From contig NC_092320.1 in assembly GCF_036785885.1 (NCBI RefSeq), forward strand, positions 19,655,557-19,719,556: 64,000 nt of DNA, read 5' to 3'. The notes below the pieces were generated by a model that made no database searches, was not told the origin of the DNA, and was given only the letters and a program-made list of their open reading frames with translations. This DNA comes from Coffea arabica. Lineage: Eukaryota > Streptophyta > Magnoliopsida > Gentianales > Rubiaceae. This document shows positions 1 to 11,334 of the stretch, in pieces. The stretch's first letter is position 1. Each line of letters starts with the position of its first letter. The position numbers and the translations under genes were made by a program.

Positions 1-17
1 ATTCAGAAAACAAACAA

Positions 18-91
18 TGGCCCATGCAGGTCTCGAACCTGCGACCTTCGCGTTATTAACACGACGCTCTAACCAACTGAGCTAATAGGCC
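18..91 (-). tRNA. tRNA-Ile (AAU anticodon)
   Basis: Read on the minus strand this is a full cloverleaf: 7-bp acceptor stem GGCCTAT/ATGGGCC with one G-U pair, a D-arm, an anticodon loop TTAATAA with anticodon AAT, and a T-arm with loop GTTCGAGAC followed by discriminator A. AAU (inosine-modified in the cell) decodes isoleucine. There is no intron and, as expected for a nuclear plant tRNA, no encoded CCA. Position 32 is T, whereas I recall C in the common plant form; the stem pairing is kept, so the gene may still work. Confidence 0.95.
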
Positions 92-510
92 GGTGTGATT
101 GCTATGGCAAAAAGTAACCATGACATTGGAACGGCCGTCCACAGTATACATTTTACAAAGTAAACTTTGGAAATTGGGGCATCTTTCGGGACTCGAGAAA
201 ATTAAATATAGTTTAATCTCTTCTTATTCAGACAAAATACCCTCCAAAATCCAAAGTCCCTTGAGAAATTGAACCAAAAAAAAAAAAAAAAACTGATATT
301 CTGAATTCTGATGCTCCAACCCCAATGTCCAAAGTAGCCGTTGGTTAGTCCGCCTCATGCAGTTCAAATTCGAACTCGGTCAAGGACTCTATTTAGTATT
401 TTCTTCCCATTAATCAAATACTACTGTACTCTACTATTCAGTCCCAACGCCCAGCCCCTTCCTTTCCTCCAGATAAAAAAATCTGATAAAGACAAGAAAG
501 AACAGAAGAA
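92..510. other. intergenic / upstream region of the coiled-coil gene
   Basis: This holds a short A-run near 274-291 and a CT-rich stretch before the ATG at 511 that is probably the 5' UTR. I see no convincing TATA box and no other gene. Confidence 0.4.
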
Positions 511-1302
511 ATGTTGAAGGCTGCCCAATCTCCATTATCCGACCACCAGATCCAACGGCCGAAAAGTGGCCGGAAGCCACTGCAGCCAAAGAATTCTCCG
601 GCCACTCCTGTTGTCATCACACCCCACCAAAAACCGAAGCAAAATGCTGCAACTGATCGGATTGAGGTGTCAGTGTTGGATAATGACTCGAACAAGGAGA
701 ATGTGAATCCCCTTTTTGCCACCCCGGTGAAGAATGAAGAGTTCAGGATCGAACAATTCGATTCGTCCCTGGCTGAGGAGCTGAGTGCCATTCGCGAGAA
801 GCTCGAGAGGTTGAGGATAGAGAAGGAGAAGACGGAGAAGATGCTCAGTGAGAGGGATTTGGTTCTTGATTTGCAGATGAATGAGTTGCACAAGAGAGGC
901 GAAGCTCAGAAGATGCTCGAAATCGAGGTTGATAGGCTGTATCGATTGAAGCAGCTCAAGTTATCTTGCATGGTAAGAAGGATTTAAGGGAAAAAACAGA
1001 ACATCTTTCAAGATTCCCTTCATTGCGTTTTATCTGAGTTACTTGTTAGATTTGATATTTCCAGCAATGATGCTAATGTAAACTGTCTGAATTTTCTTGG
1101 GAACAGGGCATTTCGCCAATCCGATCGCTGAGAAATAAGGCAAAAGAAAAGGGCGAGGCAAGTGATCAGTTGTTAAACTTGTTTGGTCCTTGTAACTTTA
1201 TAGAAAGGCCCGTGTCTTCTAAACCTGCGTTCTCTGTTCTTTATTTTTCAGGGAACGAAAACTGATTACAGGGATGAAGTTAACCAGGAGGAAAGCCTGT
1301 GA
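511..1302 (+). CDS. small coiled-coil protein with KEN box, function unknown
   Basis: Three exons, 511..972, 1107..1157 and 1252..1302, join in phase 0 to give 187 residues. Intron 1 is GT-AG. Intron 2 appears to be GC-AG: the donor reads GAG|GCAAGT and any GT alternative breaks the frame. Residues 1-75 are proline- and lysine-rich with several S/T-P sites. A KEN box lies at residues 62-64 and an RxxL at 21-24; in other proteins these are degrons read by the anaphase-promoting complex. Residues about 85-150 are a charged heptad-like helix, probably a coiled coil. The two small last exons encode a basic tail. I do not recognise the family. A cell-cycle-regulated protein is an inference from the motifs only. 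The gene model is well supported by uninterrupted frames and splice sites. Confidence 0.75.
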
Positions 1303-2427
1303 AGCTGAGATCAGAAATTAATAGAGACATGCAACTGGCAACATAATATTGCCTGCAAATTGAAATTTGACAGGCACGAATTATATATATAGCTCCTTTT
1401 TAACAATTTTTGTCTAGTGGAAGAAGCAAAAGGGGATGTGAAAACTGAAAACTGGTGTGGCAGCTAAGTGGTGGCACAATACATCATTGTATAGTTTCTA
1501 ACAGAGCTACTATCTCTACTGTAGAGAAAGAAGGAAAACAAAAAGTTTATCTAATTACTGTTTATGTTTATTTCTCTGTGTATTTTCTCTTTAGATTGGC
1601 TCTCTCAACGGAGGAAAAGAAATTATAATATGTTGCAGATTATCATAAAAGCTTGATGGAAAGATGCAGGGCCAAGAAAAGAAAAGATTAACTGGGATGT
1701 CATTGACAGCATATTAAGTATTAACAGATCAATCAACAATCAGTACCTTTAGTTCACCTATCTGGGCTGGATGAGATGTCGTTTTGTTCAAAATATATCG
1801 TGTTCCATTTGTGAGAAGCAGTTGCTTTGATGTGCTAATCAAGAAATATTGCTTCAATTCTCTGCTTGGATAATTTCTTGTCTTACTAGCAGTCTAGCAT
1901 AGTTCAATTTTGATGTCAGAGGATATGTTTCCTCTCGACCGTTATTTTCCTCCGTATATGAGGAAACAATGCAAGTAGATTGACTTATTTCCTTACTTGA
2001 TGATGCTATGATATAATCCTTCCTCTTTGATAAGGAAAAGCTGAATAACAGCGCCTGAAATCCTCCTCTGTTTGTTCTGTATCATGACTTGCCAACTTCG
2101 ATTCAAGGTGCTGTTGAATCTGGTTTCTCTTCCACTTTTATTTCCCACATTTAACCACCCATGATTTTATTTTCCGAAAACACAGAATAAGTAGTTTTAA
2201 TCCACATAAATCCTATCTTTCCTAGTACAACTAAGGTGGGGCACTTTGGTTCCTTTTTGTTTTTGCCCCCCCTAAACTCAACATCCTTACCAACTTAACT
2301 GAAATGGTCAGGCAACCAACACATAAATTATCCCAAGTTCTAAACAAACACGCATGAAATAGGAAATCACACGCTTAAGTGCAAGTCTAGTAAAAGAGTA
2401 CCAAAACGGAAAAAAAAGAAATGATCT
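1303..2427 (+). other. 3' UTR and intergenic region
   Basis: The first 200-300 bases after the stop are probably 3' UTR. The rest is AT-rich with no open frame of note and no clear repeat. Confidence 0.4.
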
Positions 2428-2889
2428 TTGGATCATAATCCTCTTGGGGATGGAGAACAAATTGATGGATTGCAGCTTATAACAAGTGCTGGAGAATTAA
2501 GGGATAGTTCTGTGGTCGTCAGAGCACAAATTGACCGATTGCAGAATGTCATGACAAGTGCTGCAGAATTAGGGGATATTTTTGTGGTCAATGGAGCACA
2601 AATACATGGATATGAGCAGATAACAAGTGGAGCAGGCCATGTTTGAATGAAGGATCAGATGCAAATCAGGCATGAAGAAGGGATGTCTCAATGCAAGGCA
2701 ATGAGGGATCAAGAGGCAAATACTGCACCTACTAATCAAAGGGCAGATGATGACTTCGGAGTTGCAGATGAATATTCCAATCTCAATCAAAATCTTGTAC
2801 TAGGAGATGAGATCTACTTGATTCTCCCTCACTATGATCTGGATAACGGATGGGAACAGTCCTACTCAATATCCGTGCTCATCTTTTGA
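2428..2889 (+). pseudogene. relic ORF with three degenerate protein repeats
   Basis: An open frame at 2428..2646 encodes about three copies of a 23-24-residue unit (each starts near 'QID' or 'QIH' and contains 'TSA' or 'TSG'). A TGA then separates it from a second in-frame ORF at 2647..2889 that is acidic and glutamine-rich. The repeats are visible at DNA level around 2460, 2525 and 2595. I do not recognise the family. The in-frame stop and lack of a gene context suggest a decayed gene, though a chance ORF cannot be excluded. Confidence 0.3.
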
Positions 2890-2989
2890 TGTGGATCCCG
2901 CTCTCTTAGCTGTGTAATAGTCTGATAAACCCTGGCTTCCCAAATGAATCAGCATAAAAGCAAAACAAAAAAATTGTTAAATGGTTGTG

Positions 2990-3165
2990 AAGATTTTTTT
3001 TTTTTAATCTGTGGCAGAGTATAGGACCATGCTGCAATTACTCCATTGGACTTTTTCAGTACCCGCTTGACTTGTTGTTGGTAGAAAGTTGGAAGATCAA
3101 ACCAATGAATAGCTGTAGCAATGGTCATGACTAAATCATCATTTGGTTAATCTCAGCTATGTGAA
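2990..3165 (-). pseudogene. duplicated fragment of the 16-kb methyltransferase gene
   Basis: This stretch is nearly identical to part of exon 2 of the minus-strand methyltransferase at 15924..17173 (matching about 16280..16460). Shared blocks include GGCAGAGTATAGGACCATGC and GGAAGATCAAACCAATGAAT, the latter encoding the IHWFDLPSF segment. Small indels disrupt the frame, for example an extra GTT after the shared CTTGTT and an insertion after GGTCA. No other exon of the gene is nearby. It is a short gene-derived duplication, possibly carried by a transposon. Confidence 0.85.
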
Positions 3166-3429
3166 CTTTTCCACAGAATTGGTTTACATATATAATATAT
3201 ATGCAGCATATGCATCCTAAAAACAAATCATAGTAGAGATTCGTAAAAGAAAACAAGGTATGTCTCTAAATATAAACATATTTCATGTACAGAACTGGTT
3301 TTCAATGGCTATAAAAAAGCAGAGCTGCAACTCAGGGTTGAGTTCAACATATCAAGTTGCAGACAAAAGTTAACAATTTGAACAACTAGGGATCTACACA
3401 AGTTAACATGATGTGCAAAAGTACTAGTA

Positions 3430-4214
3430 TTAGATTATCTCTCCTTCTTCTACTTCCCAACATAAATATGTGTCTTCAGCATCATCTGCTGCCACGAATT
3501 CCTCCTTCAAGTGCAAGCCAAACTGTTCTGAATGGTGCACAGCCTTATCGGTCTTTAAGCCTTTCAATACCATCATAGCCGATCTGTTACTTCCATGGAC
3601 AACGTAAGAGGGAGAACACTGACTTAGTTGCTCAAGTTCCTGAGAATCATGAGATTGTCCTCAAAGTCAACTGTGCTTTCCATCATCTGCAACGCAAAAA
3701 GGGCAGCTTCCCTTTCTTTTTGCCTCAATTCAGCTTCTTTCTTCTTTAAGTGCTGCGCTGCTGCTCTTATTGTTTCTGCTTTAAGCTCCTCCCATAGCGC
3801 CATGTTATCGTTCCAATCTTGATGGACATGGACATCAATTTTGTCAGCTTTTGCTGTAGAGATGATTTCAGAAAAGCGAGGTATTAACCTAACTGCACTT
3901 AAAGCCTTCTTCAAAACGTATTCGTCATCAGGATTTGGTCGACTTTTGCTGCAGTTTTGATCACCAAAAACACCAAAATTCCTTCCTGCTGCTTGGTTTT
4001 ACAACTACTGATTGCACCAATCTTCTTCTTGCAGCGTTTCCATCTTTTTAAAGTATCCAATATTCTCTTTCTTTTTCCATCCCTTTCATGACCATCTAGA
4101 AACCAGAAGTACTTGAGCAACTTTTTGATCCTTGCTCCCATTAATTTGCGACGTTGATTTTCTCCCCACTGGATTGTTCTTCTTCCCGACCATGCCGTTC
4201 TTAGCTACTCCCAT
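3430..4214 (-). pseudogene. relic resembling the C-terminus of a GTE (BET) transcription factor
   Basis: Minus-strand frames, read in succession with single-base shifts, give a basic N-terminal part starting near 4214 (MGVAKNGMVGKK), then a segment ending ALSAVRLIPRFSEII, then a helix rich in K, E and R (KKKEAELRQKEREAALFAL), then 'MESTVDF', a 'LEQL' motif and an acidic end closing with EEGEII and stop at 3430. The order 'charged helix, EAA..AL..ME.TV, EQLGL-like, EEGEI' is what the C-terminal part of plant GTE proteins shows. No bromodomain is present. At least three frameshifts (near 4090, 3960 and 3645) argue for a pseudogene. The assignment rests on recalled motif resemblance and is moderate. 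Confidence 0.45.
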
Positions 4215-4742
4215 GTGCGATGGTAACAACAAAAACCAACCAACCCAAGAATGATTGTACTTCTAGAGGTCCAAATCTCCCAAACCCAAGAATCAAACCA
4301 GATAGTTTTCTGAAGAAAACCAAGATATAACTACTTTGTTACTACTTGCTAGGGATCAAAGAAGGAAGAAGAAACTAGTTTTGGATGATATGAATAATGA
4401 TGAAGTTTATCGCTCCCTTCGGGTAGTTTGCTATTCCAAGATCAAGGAATGTAACCCTCGATGATATGATCACTATGTTCTTGATTTCGTTGCGGCCTGT
4501 AGTTTAGAGTAACAATGAACAGAATCCTTAAATACTATACGAAACCGGTTGGATTTAGGAAAGTGGAAGAAACAGAGGAGCTCGTGTCTGGCGGCAAATT
4601 TCAAAAATAGCCGTCAGATTATGGGCTTGAGTGTTTCAGCAAAAGACCTCTCTTATTTTGCCCTATACAGTTTTGGCCCATGCTCACTTTGGGCAATTGC
4701 AATTTCTTTCTGCTTCCATAAACTTGACACAATTATACTCAA
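4215..4742. other. intergenic stretch
   Basis: No convincing gene. A 66-codon frame at 4549..4749 runs into the MITE and shows no family motif. The last nine bases, TATACTCAA, are the left target-site duplication of the next element. Confidence 0.4.
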
Positions 4743-5706
4743 GGGTTAATCACATTTTATCCCCTTAAAAGAATACCTCATTTCTCAATTTATCCCCTAA
4801 CCTTTAATTTTGCTCACTTAACCCCCTTTAGGACAAAATTACCCTTGCATTATTTTAACTTTTCATTTATCTTGTTTGCCTTTCTTTTATTTCTTTTGCT
4901 CTTTCTTCTTTATTTAATTCTTCCTCTTTCCCACAAAAATTTTCACCTTAATGATTGAAATTAAAAAAGAGGAATTGCAGAGATCTATTTTCTCCTTAAA
5001 TGATTAAAAAAATATTCAAATCACTTTCCTAAAATACAATTTTTTTAGTCTTTCAATTCTTTTAATTTTGGATTTTCCTCTTTTCTTTCTAATTTCTCAT
5101 TTTATTCTTAAGAAAATATTATAAGATGAAATTGTTTTCCTTTCTTTTATTTCTTTTTCTCTTGCTTCTCTTTTTCATCCTTTCCAATAAAAATTCCATT
5201 TCAACGAAAATTTTTGTTTTGAGTTTGTAATTGCATATTTTTAGGTGAAAGTTTAAGAGACATCAAAAACTAAATTTTGATTTTTTGTATGATGCCACGT
5301 GTCACAAATTTCAATTGATGATTATTAATCAGGTCACAATTTCATCTTAAAATATTTTCTTGGGAATAAAATGAGAACCTAGAAAAGAAAGAGAAAAATC
5401 CAAAATTAAAATAATTAAAAGACTAAAAAAATTGTATTTTAGGAAAGTGATTTGAATATTTTTTTAATCATTTAAGGAGAATATAGATATCTGCAATTCC
5501 TCTTTTTTAATTTCAATCATTAAGGTGAAGATTTTTGTGGGAAAGAGGAAGAATTAAATAAAAAAGAAAGGAAAACAAGGTAAATGGAAAGCCAAAATAA
5601 TACAAGGGCAATTTTGTCCTAAAGGGGGTTAAGTGAGCAAAATTAAAGGTTAGGGGATAAACTGAAAAATGGAGTATTCTTAAAGGGGATAAAATGTGAT
5701 TAATCC
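4743..5706. mobile_element. foldback MULE-type MITE
   Basis: The element starts GGGTTAATCACATTTTATCC and ends with the inverse GGATAAAATGTGATTAATCC. It is flanked on both sides by the same 9 bases TATACTCAA (4734-4742 and 5707-5715), the duplication size typical of Mutator-like elements. The inverted arms are very long (about 4743-5140 against 5333-5706), leaving only about 190 bp of loop, so the single strand would fold into one large hairpin. It has no coding capacity. The termini resemble those of the MULE at 6593..12223, which suggests cross-mobilisation by that family. Confidence 0.9.
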
Positions 5707-6925
5707 TATACTCAATCCCTCAATCTGAAATCACTCTGGCTCTTGAGTGGGGAACTCGAAATTTACTTGAATGCATCTGTCTGCATTTCCGCTTGCTACT
5801 CAGCCGGCTTTTTAAAGGGCTAATTATGAAAACTCCCCGTACGATTTAACCAGTTTGCACTTTACCTCCTAGCGTTATTTTTTTCTCACTTTACCCCATA
5901 AATCATTAGTCAACTCTAACATTACATAACGGAAATGTCAAAAAGACATTCATACCCTAAGGGCTAACTACAGTAAATTCTCCTAAATTATAGCTATTTT
6001 GTACTTTATTGGCTTATATCATTTTTCTCTTAATTTGTCTATTAGTCCTTAAAACCATTAGTCAACTCTAATATTTTGTATCACTCAACATAAACTTTTT
6101 AGATGCAAAAAAAAAAAAAGAAAAATTTAGTAATTCAAATAAATTTTAATAGCATATAAGTATATATTAAAATAACAACTCTGGAAATTAACCATATTTC
6201 TCTTTTTTAGTATTATCAATAAAAAAATATGTATACTTCCATATAAAAATGGTCTAGCTATTAAAAAAAAGTTTAGCCATATGCACATTACTAAGGAAAA
6301 CTAACAATATGCGGATCATTTTTAGACTTTTAAAAATAATTTTCATATTTTAATTTTTTAATAATAAATTTTTTTTCCTACTATTGAATCATACTAGCAA
6401 GATATTCTCATGAATCTAAAAAAAGTGCAATTATGGAATGAAATTTAACTAGGACCATATATATATAAATTATTATATTTTATTATTGTGTTAGGAATAT
6501 TTATTTTTTAGATATTAATTGTTCTGGATGTTATCAAATATTGGAGTTCATTAATGATTTTAGTAATAAATAAACAAATTGATAAAAAAAAAGGGTTAAT
6601 TGCACTTTATCCCCTTTAAGTATGGGCCATTTCTCAATTTACCCCCTCAACATTTGTTTTTCCTCAGTTTACCCCCTTCGTCAGTCTAGCTAAGCAATTA
6701 CACCGTTAAAAACTTCAAGATGCCAAAATTGCCATTGGAAGAGAGCCGTTTGTTTTGGATGACTAAAATGTCCCTCAATGAGTTATAAAAGGGGGTGTCT
6801 AATACTTTTTAGCCTATTTTTTCCCTCTCATGTTTTTATCCAGTTGCAGCCTATTTTTTTTCTTTCATTTTAGCAGATCCAACAACTCCTAAAATTTTTC
6901 TTTGTCAACCGAAAGCATCATAAAA

Positions 6926-7520
6926 ATGTCACAAAGTGTTTCAAATAACGTTGAAAGATCACCCCAAAAAATGTGTGGATGTGGTAAAGAGGCACCATTG
7001 TACACCTCTTGGACATTTGAAAATCCGGAAAGAAGATTTTACAGCTGCTCAAATTACAATGTAAGAATTGTTCATTAATAATCTGTTATTATTGTCTTTA
7101 ATTTTGCTCTGTACATGAATAAGTCAGAAAGAGTTTTAGACAGCTATATTTTCTTTTTATTTAGAACTAGATGCATGTGGGCACTTTTCATGGGTAGATC
7201 CTGAAGTTTTTAGCAAAGCAAAAGAAGTGCAGCGCTGCAATCTAGACTGTTGGGGCAAAAGGAGAAACTTATGTATTTGTAAAGGGATCATGAAGAATTG
7301 GCAAATGAGCATGAAAAATTGAAAAGCAGATATGAAGCCTTAGCAATAGAAGTCTATATATTAAAAGCTGAAAACCAACAGCTACAGCAACAATACATGA
7401 TTGTCAAAGCTGCTCAATCTTTATCATGGAGAAAAACACTAGCCATTACATTTTTGATTGCTAGCATTATGTATATGTACTCTATTTTTGAACCAAAAGG
7501 CAAGAAAAATTTGTTTTATC

Positions 7521-7573
<53 letters not shown>

Positions 7574-7588
7574 ATTATATTAGGTTAA
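6926..7588 (+). pseudogene. MULE-1 GRF zinc-finger / coiled-coil / membrane-tail protein (broken)
   Basis: Exon 1 (6926..7060) encodes 45 residues with the first half of a GRF-type zinc finger: CGCG, then TSWT, NPERRFYSCSN. A good donor (GTAAGA) follows. After the acceptor near 7164 the frame continues as LDACGHFSWVDPE, the second half of the finger, but joining the exons needs one extra base, so there is a frameshift. A second shift and a stop lie near 7250-7285. The frame from 7298 then gives a heptad-like helix and a hydrophobic segment (ITFLIASIMYMYSIF), a likely C-terminal membrane anchor. GRF fingers in other proteins bind single-stranded nucleic acid. The role in transposition is unknown. 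The reading frame runs into an AT microsatellite, so its Ile/Tyr tail is not real protein. Confidence 0.75.
7523..7570. repeat. (AT)n microsatellite
   Basis: About 24 AT units directly after the membrane-tail coding sequence of the GRF gene inside MULE-1. Confidence 0.95.
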
Positions 7589-7994
7589 AAGCATTTTGCA
7601 CATCAGATTACATCTTAGCATATGTCCACATGGCCACCCAAACAAAAGCACCCAAACAAAGGCCATTTTAGTAGAACCTAACCAAAACATGATAGTAGAA
7701 CATGCCCAAATAATGGCAAAAGCAAAAAACATAGGCTCATTTCTAACATTGTTGCAAAACAAGCAATCAAGTACTAGTAATGACAAAAACAGTAACTTGA
7801 TTTCACTGCACTACACATCCAGGTATGTGCACAACTATTGAACGTCTAGTTGCAATTGAAGATCCTTGGCTAGAGAACACAGCTTCTCCAAATCTAGTAC
7901 TCTTGGTTTGAACCTATAGTCATGGATAAGGGGTATCTTAGTGCATCAAACTACTACTAGGGGTAGCATGTAAACATGGTCAAAAGATTTGAAC

Positions 7995-10900
7995 TCACCA
8001 TTCTAGTTTTAGCATCACCTGAATTGCTTTTTGAACTTCCAGTTTTAGCATCACCCGAATTGGTTCATGGTCTTTAGTTGTTGCTGTAGTTTTTGCTTTT
8101 GAACTTGTACTTGGTAAGTTGATGGTAGCAACAGTAGTAGTTGTACTTAAATTGGCACCAGATGTTGGTGTTATTGTCCACTGTATCATCAATAGCAATA
8201 AATAAGTGAGCACGTATAAAATGGCCATGCATACAAAATTTTAAAATGTAGGCTTACCAGTTGGGTTGGGGGGGATTGGCCAGTCTTTGAAGTACTTGGA
8301 ATCTGCATAATAAAAATATTCTTTAATCAGTGCAAATGTAACCAATTCAATTATAAATGCAAATAAAAAAGGAACTCACTACCTTAGAGTCAAATGGGAT
8401 ATATGTTTTACTTGTTGATACCCTTTGGCCATTCCAACGTCCAATACCACATAGTGGGCCAGTGTTGTGATCCGAACCCCTACCCTTACCTCTGTCTGTA
8501 TCTTTATCTCTCATTTTAGCTCTAGTTGGGCCTTTTACAGTAGTAGAATTAGTTATATCAGCACTTCTCCTAATACTTGGAATCAAAACAGGCTCAACAT
8601 TATTTCTAGAGTAGCCCCTACCAGCTCTCCATCCTTGTTTAGTAGGTCCTTATACCTTACAACACACCAAAAAGTGACAGTCAGATGTAAGCAGAGAAAA
8701 CCCAACAAGCATATATTGATTGAAGTTACTTGTGCATTCGCTGGTTTCCTTTGCCTTACAAATGAATAGCCGGTGACCTTGAAACTTCTGGTATTGTGGT
8801 CAGTATGACCACAATGAATACAGTGAATTGGTAGCCCTATTTTAAACAGTTTTTCAACATGTAAGTCCTCTAATGGAGCCTTTCTTCTAACTTTCTTAGG
8901 TCTACCCAGGGCTATCCTCCTATGAGGTGGGAGTAATGAATAATTGCATGTGTTCATCCAATTTGCTTGGTCTGGCATAGGCATAATAACTCCAGCATAT
9001 GCCTTTTTATATGTTTCCACTGAGTAGTAACTATCAACATATGCTTATGGACTTTTGTTGTCTTGCATAAGTCCAACACATGTATGGACACATGGAATTT
9101 CTATCATATCCCACTCATTGCATGTGCAAGACCTTTGAACTGCATAAACAACAAAAGTTCATGCTATACTAGTTACCTCATAAACCTCTCTTGTAGACAC
9201 AAGTGCATCAAACTGAGCTAATTGTTTTTTCCTCTCTTCAATTTTCTAACAAATTCTCGAACAAATGTGAGACTTCACCTTCTGAATCCAGTCTTTTTTT
9301 TCTTGAAACCTGCATATTATCTGCCTTCGAAGAGCTTCAAACATAGTCAAAACCGGCTCCTCCCTAACATCCTTAATGTATTGATTGAAATTCTCACATG
9401 TTATGACTTAAAATGTCACATTTTACCCTTGGAGACAAGGTGAGTCTGGCCCACAGGTTAGCTAGTATGGAACTAAGCCATGCATGTTCTTTTGATGCTA
9501 CTGTTTGAAACTCTCTCATTTTGCTTTCATAGTGACTGGGCAAATAAGCCCTGACTATTGCCCACATTATATCTCTTAGATGCTTATCCTTGAATTTTAG
9601 CTTGAAGTTAGCATACATGTGTCTAACACAGAATCGATGCTCCACTCCAGGATTTAATCCCTGACATAAAAAAATAAATCACATAATTAGTGACATGAGT
9701 GAGCAAGGAATAAATGAAAATAAAATAGATTGCAGTGGTGCTGACCTTTTGTCTATCTGACAAAAATACCCAACCTCTTTCAAGTGGAGTTCCAATGGCA
9801 TCAGTAAGGCTGTCCAAAAACCACCCCAACTATCTTGGCACTCAGACTCAACAAGAGCAATTGCAATTGGGAACATCTAGGTAATAGCATTCCTACCAAT
9901 TGCAGACATAAGTTGTCCTCCCATGATCCCCTTAAGGTGACATGCATCCAGCCCTATTACAGCCCTACATGCATTTACAAAACCTTCCTTTTGTGCAGTA
10001 AACATCACAAACATTCTTTTGAAGATTGGGCTTTTACAAAGTTGGGATTTTTTAGTTACAATAAATGCCACTAAACCTGGATTTTTTCTAAGGAGTATAG
10101 CACAATAGTCTCTTAATCTTGCATACTGCTTTGCACATGACCCTTTGACTGCTTCCTTTGCATTCTCCTTTGCTCTATTCATTTGAGAGTTTGTACAATT
10201 GAGGTTATACTTCTTTTTTATGCTCTTCTTGTACCCTTTTACTTTCATACACGGATGGTCAGCAATCTCCTCCATAAACATCTTAGACAGCCACCTAGAA
10301 TTTGCACTCTTGTTCTTGTAAGACCATGGACATTCATCAGGTAGGCCTTTAATGGACTTCACTTGGAGTGTAACTTTGCTTCTATTATAGCCACTAGGAT
10401 ATATTCTCCATCGACAATTATTTGCACATATAACTATAGCTTTATCTTTGTCATTCTTAGTGAAGGTATCTTCAAATCCATTCAAAATTGAATACATTCT
10501 AACTGCAGCTCTAAAATCATAAATGTTGGTGAGAATTCTGTCTACAGTCAACTCAGGATTTTTTAGATCCCTTTCCCTGTTAAACTCAGGAAATTCATGC
10601 TCCATGGCTTCATCATTTGAATCATAAATTGGTTTAAGCATTTCATCATCACTAATATCTTCATTATCGACCATTTTTCCTTTCACTTTGGAGTTAATGT
10701 ATGTATTATATTCTTCACTAATCAGTTCCATGTACTTAGCATAATCAGGTTGTTTTAGGTGACAATCTACTTCACCAACATCCCTCTTTACCTCATCTAT
10801 AGGATCACATGCATCATTTAAACCATCCCCATTTAGGAAAAAATCAAAGTCAGAGTCATATTCAAATTCCCTACAACTATCCCCTTCAGCTTCATGTGAA

Positions 10901-11334
10901 GCATCTGAAGTATCACTTTCGGCCTCATTATTTTGGGGTTGTTCAGTATTAGGATTTAGATTTTGTTCACCATCAATCTCAATATTATCTTCTACAATAA
11001 TTTCATCAGTATGCATATCTTCTTCAGGGATCTCACCAACATAAAGTTGTATGATAGTTTGAGTTCTATTTGTCACAAACATTTCTAGAACTGTTTGGTC
11101 ACTGTTTAACAGTCTAAGACCAAACTGAAGGTCAAGATTCCCAACCCTGTAATACACTGATGTTTCATGTGAAATTCCAACTTCTTTAAAAGCATCTCTT
11201 AACTCAAAAATTGACATCAAATCAGGGCCAACATCATCAAAATTAGCAACTTCTCCCCCCACATATTGTAAATTTGGGACATGGGCAAAATGGCCCCCAT
11301 AGTGAACCTCTAAAACATAGGTTTTAAAATCCAT
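7995..11334 (-). pseudogene. MULE-1 mudrA-type transposase (broken)
   Basis: The best start is the Met at 11334 (MDFKTYVLEVHYGG), opening a PB1-like N-terminal domain, then an acidic linker, a MuDR DNA-binding region (VRMYSILNGF ... CRWRIYPSG) and the MULE catalytic core. Visible catalytic landmarks are LDACHLKG (first D), FLSDRQKG (second D) and NFNQYI (third acidic region). A SWIM-type CxC...CxH lies near 9100 and a zinc knuckle near 8800 whose last Cys is Phe (CIHCGHTDHNTRSF). An intron of about 85 bp follows SDRQK (near 9661-9744). Lesions: TAG at 9877-9879 where QMFPIA is expected, frameshift near 9835, frameshift near 9385 at the third catalytic site, and TAA after KSP near 9045. A serine/threonine-rich tail continues to about 7995. 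Orientation is convergent with the GRF gene. Confidence 0.88.

Noticed and set aside
345-395. tRNA-like B-box sequence (AGTTCAAATTCGAACTCGG)
   Set aside because: No acceptor stem, D-arm or anticodon arm can be folded around it.
438-893. Minus-strand open frame of 151 codons opposite the coiled-coil gene
   Set aside because: It is antisense to exon 1 of the KEN-box gene, which has consistent splice sites; the composition is Phe/Ser-rich as expected from an antisense reading.
4549-4749. 66-codon plus-strand frame
   Set aside because: It ends inside the MITE at 4743 and has no motif or splice context.
7520-7588. Ile/Tyr repeat peptide at the end of the GRF frame
   Set aside because: It is the translation of an AT microsatellite, not protein sequence.
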